A stretch of 64,000 nt of DNA, from contig QAZA01000056.1 in the NCBI GenBank assembly GCA_003054695.1, forward strand, positions 487,646-551,645. The letters run 5' to 3'. How positions within the stretch are numbered: position 1 is the stretch's first letter; each line of letters starts with the position of its first letter. The stretch is from Verrucomicrobia bacterium LW23 (lineage in GTDB: Bacteria; Verrucomicrobiota; Verrucomicrobiia; Methylacidiphilales; UBA1321). Shown in pieces: positions 7,833 to 17,453 of the stretch. Under the pieces are notes generated by a model. The model had not been told where the DNA came from and made no database searches. It worked only from the letters and a program-made list of their open reading frames with translations. Made by a program: the position numbers and the translations under genes.

Positions 7833-10286
7833 TCAGGGCGCAGCCGCATCAAGTGGTCTCATCAGACGGACATCGAATATGCCGCCGGCAATTGAACCTG
7901 GCCTGGCTACAAACTGCACAGTCAGCTTCCCCTGCGGGGCCGAAGCAATTACGGGAGCCGGAATGGAATAGCGCTTTTCCACGAACGCTCCAGGACGCTC
8001 CGGCCGATCCTGCAACGTTGCGAGGAGGCTGCCGTTGATCATAATGTCGTACTGGCGATTGTCGGCGCTCCAGCACGTAATCACGAGATCCGCGGCGACG
8101 GCGTCTTTGGCGCTGAGCGTGTACTGGAAGGATTGCCCGTGGCGGTATCTCCGGTTCATGTGCGTCCCGGTTGAGGAATCCGGTCCGGCAAACGCGTGAT
8201 CCATTTCGGGTTGCTGCTCGCCTACCGCAACGGAGTCCAGCGTCGCTTTCTCCCTGGCGGCAGCGGCCCGCTCTTCGGAGGCGATCCGTTCGCGCCTGGC
8301 AGCCAGAGCCTCCGTTGACGTAACGTCCCAATAGATCTGGTAGCGGGAATCGTGCAGGCGGAAGAAGGGGATAAGCTCAATGCCTTCAGCCGGCAAGGGA
8401 TCCGCCCCATCCCTTATCCGGCACTGCATGGTCTTCCCGCTTTCCACGAGGATGTGCGAGGGGATGTCCGCGCTCTCGCCTACAAGGGCGGGCATACGGT
8501 CCAAAGGAAGCATGGGGCCTTTTGCGATGTGTCCTGCCTCGCCATGCAATCCGTCCAGGTTCTCCTTTCCCGACGGCGCGGCCAGGAGTATGGGCCCGCG
8601 CATGATGGCGGACCATGAGGAGTTGTCCGGCAGCTTTTCCAGCGTTGTACGCAGGGGGAGTTCGACCTCTACGCTGTCTCCGTCGCGCCACTCGCGGTGG
8701 ATGATGGCGTAGGACGAAGGTGAGGAGTTTGTGTTCACCGCGGCGCCATTCACACGCACCGCAAAGTCTTTCGGCTTAACCCAGGCCGGGTGGCGGATCT
8801 TCAGGGCAAACGTGGAGGGCTGGGCCAGCTTCATAGTCAGCTTCGTCCGGGGCTCGTCGGGAAACGATGTTTCCTGTCGCAGTACAAGGCGCCGCTCGGG
8901 TACACTTACCTCCGACGCCATGTAGAGATTGACGAAAAGGCTTCCGTCCTGACCGGCGGCGTAGATGAATTCTCCATACTTGCCGGGGTTTTCCATCCCC
9001 GTGCCCACACAGCACCAGAAGTGCTTTTCCGGGGCGGAATAGACACGATAGTGTCCGGGGCGAATCGGCGTAAAGTAGACATATCCCGGCTCCTTTGTAT
9101 TGATGGACGAGAGGATGTGGTTGAAGAGAGCGCGCTCGTAGTAATCAGCGTAGGCCGCCTGAGGCGCCGCGGTAAACAGCTGCCCGGTCAGACGCAGCAT
9201 GTTGTAGGTATTGCAGGTTTCCGGCCCCTCCCGGTGCTCCAGCATGCCTTTAAAATTCGACGGATTGTTGAAGTGCTCGGAAACACTGTTTCCCCCAAAG
9301 GCTACGGAACGTCGCTGCGTTACTATCTGCCAAAAGAAACTTGCGGCATCCGCGGCCTTACCATCCGCTGTCAGTGCCGCGATGCGCTGTAGTCCGATGA
9401 TTTTGGGGATTTGCGTATTGGCGTGCAGGCCTGTCAGCTTATCCTCCCGATTCATCAGGGGATCAATCACCGCCCGGTGATTGAAGTGGCGTGCCAGTGT
9501 CAGGAACTTCCTGTCACCAGTAAGAGTGTAGATATCCGCCAGCACTTCGTTCATACCGCCATGCTCGGCGCGCAGCATGTCCTGCATTTGCGCAGCGGAC
9601 AGCCCCGAGGTGACGTTTTCGCACCAGTCGCCCAGCTTGAGGAGAATCGTCCGAGCCTTGCCACTCCCTCCCGCAGTGCAGGCGTCGCGCAGGCCTGCAA
9701 AGAGCTTGTGCATGTTGTACCACGGTACCCACTTGCCGTTAAGGTTGAAGCCCGAGGCCTTGATGCGCCCGGCGGCAATATCGGTCCAGAAAGCACGGCT
9801 TCCCGGAACTCCTCCCACGTAGCCGTCACCGTTTTTCTCCTGGCAAAGAGCCATCTCGTCGATCATGTAGTCCAGGCGCCGCTTCAGTTCTCCGGTGGGA
9901 TCGTTTCCAGAGGCAATCATGAAGGAGAGCGCCGACAGATAGTGGCCTGCGGTGTGCCCGTCGAGACCTCTGCTTTCCCAGTCGGGATACGGAGTGTTGC
10001 GAGGCTCCAGCCCTGCTTCGCGACGGAAGGGGGCAAGCAGGCGATCGACATTGTGCGAGAGCAGGTAGCTGCTGTTCGCCTTCACCGCATCGGAGAACGG
10101 GCCGCTGAGGAGTTTCACCGATGTGAGCGGAAAGAGGCTGGCGGGCTCGTTAGCGCGAATCGGTTTAACCTCCGCGGTTGCCTCTGCCTTTACGGGCGTT
10201 TCGGCGTGGGTAACCACCAAAACCACGGAGCCCATCACGGCCGTGGAGCACACGGCTGCCATAACAAGGGATCGGAAGTTCTGCAT
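7833..10286 (-). CDS. Secreted GH127-family beta-L-arabinofuranosidase (DUF1680)
   Basis: This 817-residue protein has an amino-terminal signal or anchor segment (VMAAVCSTAVMGSVVLVV) and an alpha/alpha-barrel of the GH127 type. The zinc site of the family is complete: Glu356 and Cys358 in EGPETCNTYN, and Cys425-Cys426 in HFWCCVGTG. One of the paired cysteines is the catalytic nucleophile in characterised HypBA1-type enzymes. A carboxy-terminal beta domain from about 680 (MNRRYRHGQSFQYTL onward) resembles the accessory domain often attached to these enzymes. It should release beta-L-arabinofuranose from the non-reducing end. It lies 39 bp after the ABC ATPase stop and in front of the GH43 gene. 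A small palindrome CAAAGCTTTG occurs at 10300-10309. Confidence 0.92.
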   Translation of the reverse strand: MQNFRSLVMAAVCSTAVMGSVVLVVTHAETPVKAEATAEVKPIRANEPASLFPLTSVKLLSGPFSDAVKANSSYLLSHNVDRLLAPFRREAGLEPRNTPYPDWESRGLDGHTAGHYLSALSFMIASGNDPTGELKRRLDYMIDEMALCQEKNGDGYVGGVPGSRAFWTDIAAGRIKASGFNLNGKWVPWYNMHKLFAGLRDACTAGGSGKARTILLKLGDWCENVTSGLSAAQMQDMLRAEHGGMNEVLADIYTLTGDRKFLTLARHFNHRAVIDPLMNREDKLTGLHANTQIPKIIGLQRIAALTADGKAADAASFFWQIVTQRRSVAFGGNSVSEHFNNPSNFKGMLEHREGPETCNTYNMLRLTGQLFTAAPQAAYADYYERALFNHILSSINTKEPGYVYFTPIRPGHYRVYSAPEKHFWCCVGTGMENPGKYGEFIYAAGQDGSLFVNLYMASEVSVPERRLVLRQETSFPDEPRTKLTMKLAQPSTFALKIRHPAWVKPKDFAVRVNGAAVNTNSSPSSYAIIHREWRDGDSVEVELPLRTTLEKLPDNSSWSAIMRGPILLAAPSGKENLDGLHGEAGHIAKGPMLPLDRMPALVGESADIPSHILVESGKTMQCRIRDGADPLPAEGIELIPFFRLHDSRYQIYWDVTSTEALAARRERIASEERAAAAREKATLDSVAVGEQQPEMDHAFAGPDSSTGTHMNRRYRHGQSFQYTLSAKDAVAADLVITCWSADNRQYDIMINGSLLATLQDRPERPGAFVEKRYSIPAPVIASAPQGKLTVQFVARPGSIAGGIFDVRLMRPLDAAAP

Positions 10287-10325
10287 AACGAAGTATCGGC
10301 AAAGCTTTGTGCTGCGAAAAATTAT

Positions 10326-11825
10326 CTACGAAGCCATTTCGACACCGGCCATTAGCCTAAGAATGGCTTCCTGGGTCGCCTGGGCACGGGCTAGTTCACC
10401 CGCGATATGTCCATCGCGCATCACGATGACACGGGTGGAGAGGTTGATGACTTCGGGCAGCTCCGAGGAGATAAGCATGACGGCAATGCCCTTCCAGGCG
10501 AGCCCGTCGATAAGGGCATGGATGGCAGCCTTTGCCCCCACATCAACGCCGCGGGTCGGTTCATCCACAATGAGAAGCCGGCCGCCGCGGGCAAGCCACT
10601 TGGCCAGAACAATCTTCTGCTGGTTGCCGCCACTGAGGGAATTGACAGGTGCTTCGAGAGAGGACGCCTTTACATGAAGCTGATCAAAGAAGTTGGCCGC
10701 TATCTGCTTCTCCTTAGCGTCGTTGAGAAATCCCGCCCGGTTCACCCGATCCAGCACCGCCATACTGATGTTGGCGCGGCACGGCATCCCCAGCACTGCC
10801 CCCTGGCGCTTGCGGTCCTCCGGCACCAGCCCAATGCCCGCCCGCATGGATGCCTGGATGGACTGAAGTTGCAGCGGCTGCCCGTTGACTTCCACCGTAC
10901 CCGTAACACGGGGATCAAGGCCAAACAGGGCTTTTGCCACTTCACTGCGTCCGGCGCCAACCAGCCCGGCAAAGCCGATGATTTCGCCCGCGCGAATGTC
11001 GAAGCTGATATCGCGGAAAAGCCCTGGCGAGGTGAGGTTGCGCACCCGCAGTACCGTGTCCCCGGGGCTTCCGGCAAGGTGATGCGGAAAGTACTCCTCC
11101 ACACTGCGCCCGATCATCAGGCGCACCACGGCGTCGTGCGTCATCTCGTCCTTGCCAAGCGTACCGACGTACTGGCCGTCGCGCAGTACGCTGATCTTGT
11201 CGCACAGGCGGAAAAGCTCCGGCATGCGGTGCGAGACATAGATCGTCGTAATGCCGCGCTGCCGGAGATCATCAATCAGGCGGAAGAGGTTATGAACATC
11301 CGGCTCGGCCAGCGAGCTTGTTGGCTCATCAAACACAATGATGCGCGGGTTGGTTCCCACTGCCGCGGCGATCTGCACGAGCTGTTCCTGCGCCGTGGAC
11401 AGATCACGCATCGGCTGCCAGACATCCAGGTTCACACCAATAGCGTTCAGCAGAGTACGCGCGCGATCGGCCATGGCCTCCCGGTCTATGAGCAGGCCAA
11501 ATCGGCGGGGGTAATGGCCCATGCAGAGGTTTTCCGCGACACTCAGGTCCGGACAGAATGCCAGCTCCTGATGCACCATGGCAACGCCTGCCGACAGCGC
11601 CTCCCGAGGCGATGAAAAGATATGGGGAGTGCCGTCGATAACGACGTCTCCCTCGCTGGGCTTATGAATGCCCGCGAGCACCTTGCCCAGCGTGGATTTG
11701 CCTGCGCCGTTCTCCCCCATCAGCCCGTGGCATTCGCCTCGCCCGATGGAGAGAGATACGCCGCGCAACGCCGTGACACCGCCAAACGTTTTGGTGATGG
11801 ATCGAAACTGGATGAAATCAGTCAT
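10326..11825 (-). CDS. Sugar ABC transporter, double ATP-binding subunit (RbsA/AraG type)
   Basis: This 499-residue protein holds two fused ATPase domains of the monosaccharide-importer class. Domain 1 (1-240) has Walker A GENGAGKST and Walker B RIIVFDEPTSSL. Domain 2 (about 250-499) has the usual degenerate Walker A (GLVGAGRSEVAK), signature LSGGNQQK and Walker B LLIVDEPTRGVD. The frame is open 28 codons further upstream, but the ATG at 11825 (MTDFIQFRSITKTFGG) gives the normal family start and avoids overlap with the binding-protein gene. It energises uptake together with the permease (12969-14048) and the lipoprotein (11875-12888). The genes are 49-80 bp apart on one strand. Confidence 0.95.
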   Translation of the reverse strand: MTDFIQFRSITKTFGGVTALRGVSLSIGRGECHGLMGENGAGKSTLGKVLAGIHKPSEGDVVIDGTPHIFSSPREALSAGVAMVHQELAFCPDLSVAENLCMGHYPRRFGLLIDREAMADRARTLLNAIGVNLDVWQPMRDLSTAQEQLVQIAAAVGTNPRIIVFDEPTSSLAEPDVHNLFRLIDDLRQRGITTIYVSHRMPELFRLCDKISVLRDGQYVGTLGKDEMTHDAVVRLMIGRSVEEYFPHHLAGSPGDTVLRVRNLTSPGLFRDISFDIRAGEIIGFAGLVGAGRSEVAKALFGLDPRVTGTVEVNGQPLQLQSIQASMRAGIGLVPEDRKRQGAVLGMPCRANISMAVLDRVNRAGFLNDAKEKQIAANFFDQLHVKASSLEAPVNSLSGGNQQKIVLAKWLARGGRLLIVDEPTRGVDVGAKAAIHALIDGLAWKGIAVMLISSELPEVINLSTRVIVMRDGHIAGELARAQATQEAILRLMAGVEMAS

Positions 11826-11874
11826 GGCCGTGGGTGGAGAAGCGTGGAATCTGTCGTATGCCCTTGCCTGCTGC

Positions 11875-12888
11875 TTACTTGCCAAGCCACTTTTCCCAGT
11901 GCTTGCCAAACTCGTCGACGTTGTCTCTGGTTACCCGGGTAAGCGGGTCGATAACCCGCACATCAGCCGGAGACTTGCCGTTGAGGATCTTCTCCAAAAG
12001 GATCTCGACCGACTTGTAACCCCAGCCGTAGCAATCCTGTGCCAGCAGAACCTCGACGTGGCCGGAGCGCAGGTAGTTGAGCTGGGCCGGCAGCGCATCG
12101 ACGGAGACGACCTTGACAGATCCGGCAGGCCACTTGAGGGCGTCCGCGGTAAAGAGCGGCCAGCCGCCGATAAAGGCCCATCCCTGAATTCCCGGATTTG
12201 CATTCTGTGCTGTCTGTACGGCCTCTGCGGATTTCTCCGGCGTTTCCACATGGTAGAACGTGGCCGGCTCGTTCAGCTTCATGTTGGGGTACTTTGCCAA
12301 AGCCGCCCTGGCGCCTGCCACACGCGCCTGCAGGTTGGGAGCGCTCTGGTTGCCGCCGAGGATGGCGATGGTTCCTTTTTCGCCCATCGCTTTGGCAAGT
12401 TCATCCACGGTGCGTTCGCCGCACGCCTTGTCGTCGGTGCCGTAGTAGGCAAAGCGTTTGCTTTCCGGCGCGTCGGAGTCGAAACACATCACATGCACGC
12501 CCTTGCCTACCGCTTTATCTATAGAGGGCGTCAGCGTATTGGCCTCCGTGCAGGATACCGCGATGCCATCCGCGCCGCGCCGCATCAGAGCTTCGATCGC
12601 CTCGGCCTGTTTTGTGGCGTCCTCATCGTTGGGAGTTCGGATCTCGATCTCCACCTCGACGCCATACTTCTCGGCAAGCTCTTTGGCGGCATCCTTCGCG
12701 CCGGATTGGCCTGCCTGGAAGACATCATTGGTGAGGCTCTTGCCGATAAAGCCGATCAGGATCTTTCGCTTGGCCGGATTGCCTGATCCGGCTTTGGGTT
12801 CAGGCGCCTTGGAGCATGCCGTGAGAATGAATGCCGCAGCCGCCATTCCCGTAAGGGCCAGCAGGACAGGACGCAGGGTGGATGTCAT
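11875..12888 (-). CDS. Sugar ABC transporter substrate-binding lipoprotein
   Basis: This is a 337-residue periplasmic binding protein of the ribose/galactose class (Peripla_BP_4). The lipobox is LTAC, with the cysteine at about residue 24 after a hydrophobic signal, so the protein should be tethered to a membrane. The mature domain starts KILIGFIGKSLTNDVF and has the hinge-type segments of two-lobed sugar binders (IAVSCTEANTL, HVMCFDSDAP). The ATG at 12888 was chosen over 12972 because it starts directly at the signal sequence. The ligand is not readable; neighbouring GH127 and GH43 genes favour L-arabinose or a short arabinoside. Confidence 0.93.
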   Translation of the reverse strand: MTSTLRPVLLALTGMAAAAFILTACSKAPEPKAGSGNPAKRKILIGFIGKSLTNDVFQAGQSGAKDAAKELAEKYGVEVEIEIRTPNDEDATKQAEAIEALMRRGADGIAVSCTEANTLTPSIDKAVGKGVHVMCFDSDAPESKRFAYYGTDDKACGERTVDELAKAMGEKGTIAILGGNQSAPNLQARVAGARAALAKYPNMKLNEPATFYHVETPEKSAEAVQTAQNANPGIQGWAFIGGWPLFTADALKWPAGSVKVVSVDALPAQLNYLRSGHVEVLLAQDCYGWGYKSVEILLEKILNGKSPADVRVIDPLTRVTRDNVDEFGKHWEKWLGK

Positions 12889-12968
12889 AAATAAAAAGGC
12901 AGGTAAGGGATTGGGGATGGAAAGGAAAAAGGAAAAAGGGAAAAGGGAGAAGGAGCAGAGCGTGGACC

Positions 12969-14048
12969 TCACGCTCGTTGATTTCCGCGACGGGCGCTGA
13001 GGTAGACGCTCAGCCTGTCGAATGACACGGCGACGATGATCGCCATACCGATAATGATGAGGCGGTACTCCTGAGCAAAACGCATGACGATGATGCCGTT
13101 CTCGATAAGCGCGATGACAAGCGTGCCCAAAAGCGCGCCCAAAGCCGTGCCGCGGCCACCCAGCAGGCTTGCTCCGCCCACCACCGCCGCTGCGATTACC
13201 GTGAGCTCATAGCCCGTGCCCGTGCTGGTGGAGGCGGTACCGAAGCGCCCTACCGATACGAGGCCGGCAAGGCCCGCAGCCAGCCCGGCAATTGCGTAGG
13301 TGCGTAGCTTGATCCACGCGACCGGCAGACCGCTGAAGCGCGCCGCTTCCTCATTGCCGCCCACAGCATAGGTCTCGCGGCCAACCACCATCATGCGCAG
13401 GTAAACCCAGCCCAGCGCCACGCATAACAGCATAATGATCAGCGGCATGGGCTGAATTCCCCATACCTCCACGCGCATAAATTCCGTAGTAAACGCGGCG
13501 GGCAGGCGCTTTCCCGCGGAGGGGAGCGTCTTCTCGGGAGGCAGCACGTTGGCCAGACCGCGGAAAATGCTCATGGTGCCCAGCGTCACAATAAAGGGAT
13601 GCAGGTTGAGCCCCACAATCAGGCCGCCGTTAATCGTGCCGCACAGCAGGCCAATACCCAGAGCAACCACCACGGCAACCGGCAACACCTGCCAGGCCGG
13701 AGCGGTGGACGGAAAGAGTTGCAGCGCTGCCGCGGTACCCAGCGCCGACAGGGCCATGATTGAGCCGGCAGAGATGTCGATGCCGCCGGTAATGATCACG
13801 ATCGTAAGCCCCACCGCCATGATGGCGTAGTAGGACATGGGCGTCGCAATGCCATCGATCAGATTATCAAAATTGAGGAAAGTATTGGGACGCCCCGCTG
13901 CCGCGTCGTAATACCCGTATACCGACATAATGATGCCCAGCGCCAGCACCACCAGTGTCAGACCAAACTCCTGCATTGACCAGAGCTTCGAGAGCCTGTC
14001 GCGCGACGGAGTGGCGATGGAAACAGAAGGGGAAGGGGATCGGCTCAT
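12969..14048 (-). CDS. Sugar ABC transporter permease (RbsC/AraH type)
   Basis: This 359-residue inner-membrane protein has about eight to ten hydrophobic helices. It contains the family signature around ITGGIDISAGSIMALSALGT and the cytoplasmic EAA-like loop GGNEEAARFSGLPVAWIK. The start at 14048 is supported by GGGAGG six bases upstream, so the 26 further open codons are discarded. It is the first gene of the operon permease, binding protein, ATPase, GH127, GH43. It diverges from the LacI-family gene at 14344 across 295 bp. Confidence 0.94.
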   Translation of the reverse strand: MSRSPSPSVSIATPSRDRLSKLWSMQEFGLTLVVLALGIIMSVYGYYDAAAGRPNTFLNFDNLIDGIATPMSYYAIMAVGLTIVIITGGIDISAGSIMALSALGTAAALQLFPSTAPAWQVLPVAVVVALGIGLLCGTINGGLIVGLNLHPFIVTLGTMSIFRGLANVLPPEKTLPSAGKRLPAAFTTEFMRVEVWGIQPMPLIIMLLCVALGWVYLRMMVVGRETYAVGGNEEAARFSGLPVAWIKLRTYAIAGLAAGLAGLVSVGRFGTASTSTGTGYELTVIAAAVVGGASLLGGRGTALGALLGTLVIALIENGIIVMRFAQEYRLIIIGMAIIVAVSFDRLSVYLSARRGNQRA

Positions 14049-14343
14049 CGTACGCCTCCCGCACAAAGGTGCATTCCGGGATACTGAAGAACGTGAAGTT
14101 GCATATTCATGGTCAATTGAGTTCACCCGCGAGACAAAGCGTGGGCACTGGTCGCAGTCTCCAGCGTGCGGTTGTCGTCATCCTGGCAAGGGTCGGCGGC
14201 ACGGGACGTAACGACAGGAACAGGAGCGGTCAGCTGCGGGAATTCAGTCACGAAGCCATGTTATTACTATGCAAGATACACTGCACGCACTATGCTGCTC
14301 ATACGCATGACTGTAGCGTGCTCCGCTCGGAGCGCGTGTTTGC
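14049..14343. promoter_or_regulatory. Divergent control region between ABC importer operon and LacI-family gene
   Basis: No gene is seen in this stretch. It must hold the promoters of both directions. Visible structure is a 6-bp inverted repeat GCTCCG-CT-CGGAGC at 14320-14333, close before the regulator start, and a direct repeat ACTATGC at 14266 and 14289 (23 bp apart). Either could be an operator. The GTTACA/TGTAAC operator found elsewhere in the window is absent, which fits this regulator having its own specificity. Confidence 0.4.
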
Positions 14344-15465
14344 GTGGTACATCGTATGGACACATCTCCCGAGCCCGTTGATCCTCCTTCTTCCCCGGAC
14401 CAGACTCCCCTGTCGCTCGCTTCCGCCAGCTTTACGCAGTTGCAACTGGCGGAGGCGCTTGGGCTGCATCAATCCACCATCTCCCTCGCGCTACGGGACT
14501 CGCCGCGGATTCCGGCGGAAACACGCCAGAAGATTCGGGAAGCGGCGGAGCGGATGGGCTATGTCTCCAACGCCGCGGCAGTCATGCTGACTCACCGCAA
14601 GAAGGCCTCAGCTTCGGGACGGATTCACTCCGCCATGGCATGGGTCAATACGTGGGGCGATCACTCCGGAATGTACCAGTACAAGGACTTCAGTGCCTAC
14701 CGCAAGGGGGCACGTGCGACGGCCAGAAAGTTAGGCTACGCCCTGGAGGAATTTGATGTGGATGCCAGCCCGTCGTCGCTCCCGCAATTGCAGCGAATCC
14801 TCAAGGCGCGGGGCATTCGCGGCATTTTGCTTCCGCCAAGCAAGCTCCGGCTGGATCTCTCGTCGTTCGACTGGTCCACGTTTTGCACGGTACGCATCGG
14901 GTACTCGCTTGCGTATCCTGCCACACACATCGCGGCTCCCGATCAGATGGGGAACGGGCGGCTGGGCTTCGAGGCCATTATGAAGCGCGGGTACTGCCGC
15001 ATAGGCTGGGTATCATCCTCGCAGGGGGCGCCTGGCCGCTCTCACGTGCATGAGGCGGGCTTTCTTCTCGCGCAGCTGGATGAGCCCATGAAGAACCGGC
15101 TGCCCTTGTTTGAGTTTGACCGCCAGCACGAAGCGAAGTCGTTCCAGTCGCTGAAGCGATGGATCGAGCGTACAAGGCCGGATGCTATCTTCAGCAACAT
15201 CAGCAACATCGTACAGGTGGTGCGAAGTGCCGGTTACCGGGTCCCGGAAGATATTGCGGTTGCAGGTACGACGATTCTTGATATTGACGCCACCGCGGGA
15301 ATCGACCAACGCTCGGAAGAGGTGGGCAGCGCTGCGATCATGACGCTTTTATCCCATATGAACGCCAACCATATGGGTATACCGTCGTTCTATATCCAGT
15401 CTCTTATACCGGGACGCTGGATGGACGGTGATACTCTTCCCCACAAGTCGCCGGCAACGGTATGA
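14344..15465 (+). CDS. LacI-family transcriptional regulator of the glycoside-uptake locus
   Basis: This 373-residue protein has an extended, Ser/Pro-rich amino terminus before the helix-turn-helix (LQLAEALGLHQSTISLALRD, about residues 34-53), a hinge helix and a sugar-sensing domain. The usual VTLxDIA start of the family is replaced by SFTQLQLAEALG, unlike the two other LacI-family proteins in the window. Starts at 14344 and 14356 are both possible. It lies between the divergent ABC importer operon and the convergent GH29 gene, so it is the obvious local regulator. Its effector is probably the imported sugar, which is inference. Confidence 0.9.
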   Translation: MVHRMDTSPEPVDPPSSPDQTPLSLASASFTQLQLAEALGLHQSTISLALRDSPRIPAETRQKIREAAERMGYVSNAAAVMLTHRKKASASGRIHSAMAWVNTWGDHSGMYQYKDFSAYRKGARATARKLGYALEEFDVDASPSSLPQLQRILKARGIRGILLPPSKLRLDLSSFDWSTFCTVRIGYSLAYPATHIAAPDQMGNGRLGFEAIMKRGYCRIGWVSSSQGAPGRSHVHEAGFLLAQLDEPMKNRLPLFEFDRQHEAKSFQSLKRWIERTRPDAIFSNISNIVQVVRSAGYRVPEDIAVAGTTILDIDATAGIDQRSEEVGSAAIMTLLSHMNANHMGIPSFYIQSLIPGRWMDGDTLPHKSPATV

Positions 15466-15475
15466 GACCAATTTT

Positions 15476-15552
15476 CGGCGTGCGCAGCCAGCCCCAACTC
15501 CGTGCCGGGGGAACAACATTGCGGCACGGGTATCGGACCGGCTGCGCGTCGG
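15476..15552. terminator. Nested stem-loops between convergent genes
   Basis: An outer imperfect stem (CGGCGTGCGCAGCC with GGCTGCGCGTCGG) encloses an inner 7-bp stem (CCGTGCC / GGCACGG). It fills the space between the LacI-family stop (15465) and the GH29 stop (15580). It could end transcription from both sides, but no T tract follows. Confidence 0.4.
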
Positions 15553-15579
15553 TACTTCCTGTTACTCCTGTCACTCCCC

Positions 15580-17274
15580 TTACTTGAGCGACACCTTGTA
15601 CACGGCGGCGGAGGAAGCTGCCGTGGACGGTTTGGCGGGAATGCTTTGAATCGTCAGCGAATCATCGCTTTGGGCAAACGTGACACCCTCTTTGCTGCCG
15701 AGCAACTCTATGGCGGCCACACCCTTTTCCAGATGGCCCGACTTCTTTCCTAACGATTTAAGTTCCAGCGGCTTATCCGGCCAGCCCATCACAATGATGT
15801 AGAGCGTATTCCCGTCTTTGGACGTCGTGTAGCGGACATCCTGAGGGGTAAACGGCTTGCCTTTGCCTTCGTTGAAGCCCTGAGCCCGGATGGGCGCCCC
15901 CTCGGAGGCCGGGCCCTCGCCAAAAACCTTCCAGGGGCGTGTGGCGAAGATGCCTTCCTTGTTTACATCCATCCATGCCGCAATGCCTTCAAGCACAGCC
16001 ACTTCCTTATCATCAATAGTGCCGTCGCCGCGCATCGGAATATTCAGAAGCAGATTACCATTCTTGCTGACAATATCCGCCAGCATATGGATAACGGTTG
16101 CCGGCCTCTTGTAGTGGTTCCGGTCGTATATGCTGCGCAGGTAATGCCAGGTTCCAATGCATGTGTCGGTCTGCCACGCAAACGGCAGGCTGTTGGGAGG
16201 CACGCCACGTTCAATATCCCACACCAGGCACTTGCGTTGACCTTCGGTAAGGACTTTGCCGAACAGCACGCCGTCATCGCCTTTGAGCTTGCGATTGGTG
16301 TTATAAAAGTGCGCCGCAATTTTTAGTCCCGCATCGCTGACAGGCCACAAGGGCAATGCCGTATCATCAAAGTAGATCAGCTGGGGCTGATGCTTGTTGA
16401 TGAGATCCATCGTGCGGTTGTAGAATCTCTCGCAATACTCCTTGTCTGGAGGCACGGCACCGTTGCTCCAGTTCCACTGGGAATGAATTTTTGTGGGATG
16501 ACTAAAGTCGGCGGCAGGTGTGTGGCGCTGCTCGTACAGATCCTGGGGATCAAGTCCGTCCCACCACTGGCCCTTGCCGTCCGCCTTCGTCAGCTTTCCG
16601 TCATAAGGGACACCCGCAAGCGGCCCGTTCTTGTCCGCGCCCTGCGACACCTCGTACCAGCTCCACGCATGGGCCGCGTGAACGCTCAGGCCGAACGGCA
16701 ATCCCTGCTCTTTGGCCGCTTTGGCCCACCCGGCAATGATATCCTTCTTCGGACCCACCTTGACGGAGTTCCACGGCTGGTACTTGCTGTCCCACAAATC
16801 CATGTTGTCATGGTGGTTGGCCATCGCAAAGAAATACTGGGCGCCGGTGCGCTTGTAGAGCGCCACCAGTTTGGACGGATCCCAGTTCTCCGCCTTCCAC
16901 TGGTTAATCACGTCCTTGAAGCCCATCTTGGAGGGGTGTCCGTACTTGGCCAGATGCGCCTTGTTCCGCCCCTCCAGGTACATGGAGCGTGCATACCAGT
17001 CGCCTTCCTCGGGCTGGCACTGCGGCCCCCAGTGCGCCCAGATTCCAAACTTCGCATCGCGAAACCATTCGGGAACCTGGTACTGCGACAGCGAAGTCCA
17101 GGACCCCTCAAATTTACCCGGCGCCACTGGCTCGGCTTCCGTGTTCACGATAACCTTGGGCACGGCGGTTTCCGGTATGGAGTCCGCAACCGCGCTATCT
17201 GTAACTGTGCAGGACAACCCGACGATGAGGGCTGCCAGTGAGGATAAAAGGGAGGTATTTCTCGGTGGGGTCAT
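15580..17274 (-). CDS. Secreted GH29-family alpha-L-fucosidase
   Basis: This 564-residue enzyme has a signal peptide (LLSSLAALIVGLSCTVTDSAVA). The catalytic barrel begins WFRDAKFGIWAHWGPQC, the GH29 start motif, followed by AQYFFAMANHHDN. The nucleophile candidate is in LIYFDDTALPL, and VSKNGNLLLNIPMRGDGTID is the conserved barrel-end motif. A beta-sandwich domain follows. It should remove terminal alpha-L-fucose, for example from xyloglucan side chains, which fits the upstream alpha-xylosidase. The ATG at 17274 is used because the signal peptide begins there; 41 further codons are open upstream. A good operator candidate lies at 17454-17467. Confidence 0.93.
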   Translation of the reverse strand: MTPPRNTSLLSSLAALIVGLSCTVTDSAVADSIPETAVPKVIVNTEAEPVAPGKFEGSWTSLSQYQVPEWFRDAKFGIWAHWGPQCQPEEGDWYARSMYLEGRNKAHLAKYGHPSKMGFKDVINQWKAENWDPSKLVALYKRTGAQYFFAMANHHDNMDLWDSKYQPWNSVKVGPKKDIIAGWAKAAKEQGLPFGLSVHAAHAWSWYEVSQGADKNGPLAGVPYDGKLTKADGKGQWWDGLDPQDLYEQRHTPAADFSHPTKIHSQWNWSNGAVPPDKEYCERFYNRTMDLINKHQPQLIYFDDTALPLWPVSDAGLKIAAHFYNTNRKLKGDDGVLFGKVLTEGQRKCLVWDIERGVPPNSLPFAWQTDTCIGTWHYLRSIYDRNHYKRPATVIHMLADIVSKNGNLLLNIPMRGDGTIDDKEVAVLEGIAAWMDVNKEGIFATRPWKVFGEGPASEGAPIRAQGFNEGKGKPFTPQDVRYTTSKDGNTLYIIVMGWPDKPLELKSLGKKSGHLEKGVAAIELLGSKEGVTFAQSDDSLTIQSIPAKPSTAASSAAVYKVSLK

Positions 17275-17453
17275 AGGGCAATGATTGTAGGGAGCGAACT
17301 CCGTCTGCGAATTGGTGCTGCACAAGGCAAAGCCAGGGAATTGAACTGCGCTTGGTGAATCGCCCATTTCTGCACGTCCATCAGATCGCGGTTGCATGGG
17401 TAGAAGACAGGACAGTTATTTCATGTATCGCAATTAAAGCGATTCTATGGCGG

